DNA from: Theodoxus fluviatilis
Lineage: Eukaryota > Mollusca > Gastropoda > Cycloneritida > Neritidae
Assembly (NCBI GenBank): GCA_034096865.1
Contig: JAWQFJ010000612.1
Coordinates: 34,535 to 98,534, forward strand
Direction: 5' to 3'
DNA: 64,000 bases
The stretch's first letter is position 1; the number at the start of each line of letters is the position of its first letter. The notes beneath the pieces were generated by a model. The model had not been told where the DNA came from. It made no database searches and worked only from the letters and a program-made list of their open reading frames with translations. Both the position numbers and the translations under genes were made by a program. Below are positions 63,166 to 64,000 of the stretch, one piece after another.

Positions 63166-64000
63166 CACCCGGTGAGCTTGGTGTTACTACACAATATCCC
63201 TAATAGGACCGGACTCTCCTCGGCTCTCTGTAACCACTAGCATACACGTTTCAAGCCTTGCCCTAAACTCCACATAGAGACTACGGGAATAGCAAACGAG
63301 AGGAGCGAAGACATTTTCTCTTTTTCCCCTCACACCATATTCATGAACAGAAAGTGAGCCTACCAAACAAAAAAAAATGTCATTTGAAAACCAACAAAGC
63401 ACCAACTAATAATTCCACTAGATAGACCTCTATTCACACCAAGCACGATGGCTCGACAACTTATAACGTCAAAGCCAACCGCCTTATCGCCCCTCTTACA
63501 GCTGCAATTGCACATACACTGGTGCAGACTATCACGAAGACCCAAACAACAACTTGATAGTAGAGTGCGTCACAAAGTCGTTACAATTGTACGTGGATGT
63601 CCTTACGTGCGAAACGCACGTCAGCCCGACAAACCTGAGATGAACGGACGTCCAGCCTCATATCAAGGATAAACAAGTACACCAATCGGGGGTTCAGTCA
63701 ACAATTACTGTACCCAGTTTTGCCCACGTGACCAACTGGCCATTCAGAATACATGCCAATACAGCATGGACGATACAGCACGAACTTAGACTCGAAACTG
63801 AACCTACAGAGTCCGCCATGTATCGTGCCAATAACTGACAACAGACCTTCTTCAAGTATACAAATTCGGTGCTTTCACTCAAGTTTAGCACAGTCTGTCC
63901 TCATACGTGTGATCCATGGGTTGCGAACAATACGCCAACACACACACTACAAAAAAACAGTCTTTTTCAGAATGACACAATTGCCCGAAAAACATCTAAC
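63166..64000. other. Unique sequence, no gene seen
   Basis: No conserved exon, RNA gene or transposon domain recognised. Confidence 0.5.

Overview
The window is metazoan nuclear DNA, most likely from a mollusc or other lophotrochozoan. Evidence for this is a large animal-type gene broken into short phase-matched exons with GT-AG introns, a Ty3-like LTR element, LINE debris, foldback elements and very many micro- and minisatellites. Tandem arrays occupy roughly 40% of the bases. The species call is inference; the animal call is firm.

The main gene is UNC80, the large scaffold subunit of the NALCN sodium-leak channel complex, on the minus strand from 58515 down to 19868. Fourteen exons (58328-58515, 56312-56478, 47813-47963, 42360-42513, 39959-40186, 32628-32812, 31899-32114, 29806-29941, 28917-29165, 27852-27980, 27140-27262, 26331-26542, 22238-22444, 19868-20041) join in one reading frame with every splice phase matching. 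A fifteenth, doubtful, phase-neutral exon lies at 49771-49947. The exons cover a middle part of the protein. Both ends of the gene lie outside the window, or at least were not found in it.

Left of UNC80 (1-19.8 kb) there is a plus-strand BTB-BACK-Kelch gene (1700-3304, complete in one coding exon). There are two copies of a small inverted-repeat element (1240-1571 and 7418-7755), a 0.76-kb foldback element (5812-6575), a second one (12647-13562), and a canonical histone-type mRNA 3'-end signal without a clear histone gene (12365-12397, minus). A LINE endonuclease fragment (15207-15473) is followed by a gag-only LTR retrotransposon (15521-19072) with two near-identical LTRs.

The most unusual observation is inside UNC80. 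At many exon edges the adjacent intronic minisatellite has a repeat unit that straddles the splice junction, so that each unit carries a copy of the last or first exon bases plus the 5' or 3' splice site. This is seen at the donors of 58328, 56312, 47813 and 19868, in decayed form at 28917, and at the acceptors of 56478, 42513 and 29941, with a 2-3 copy version at 20041. The result is tens of near-perfect duplicate splice sites beside single true exons. This suggests that the arrays are seeded at exon-intron junctions, or are tolerated there because one terminal copy is enough for splicing.

From 58.5 to 64 kb there is only intron or flanking DNA, dominated by a 4.1-kb array of 22-bp units.
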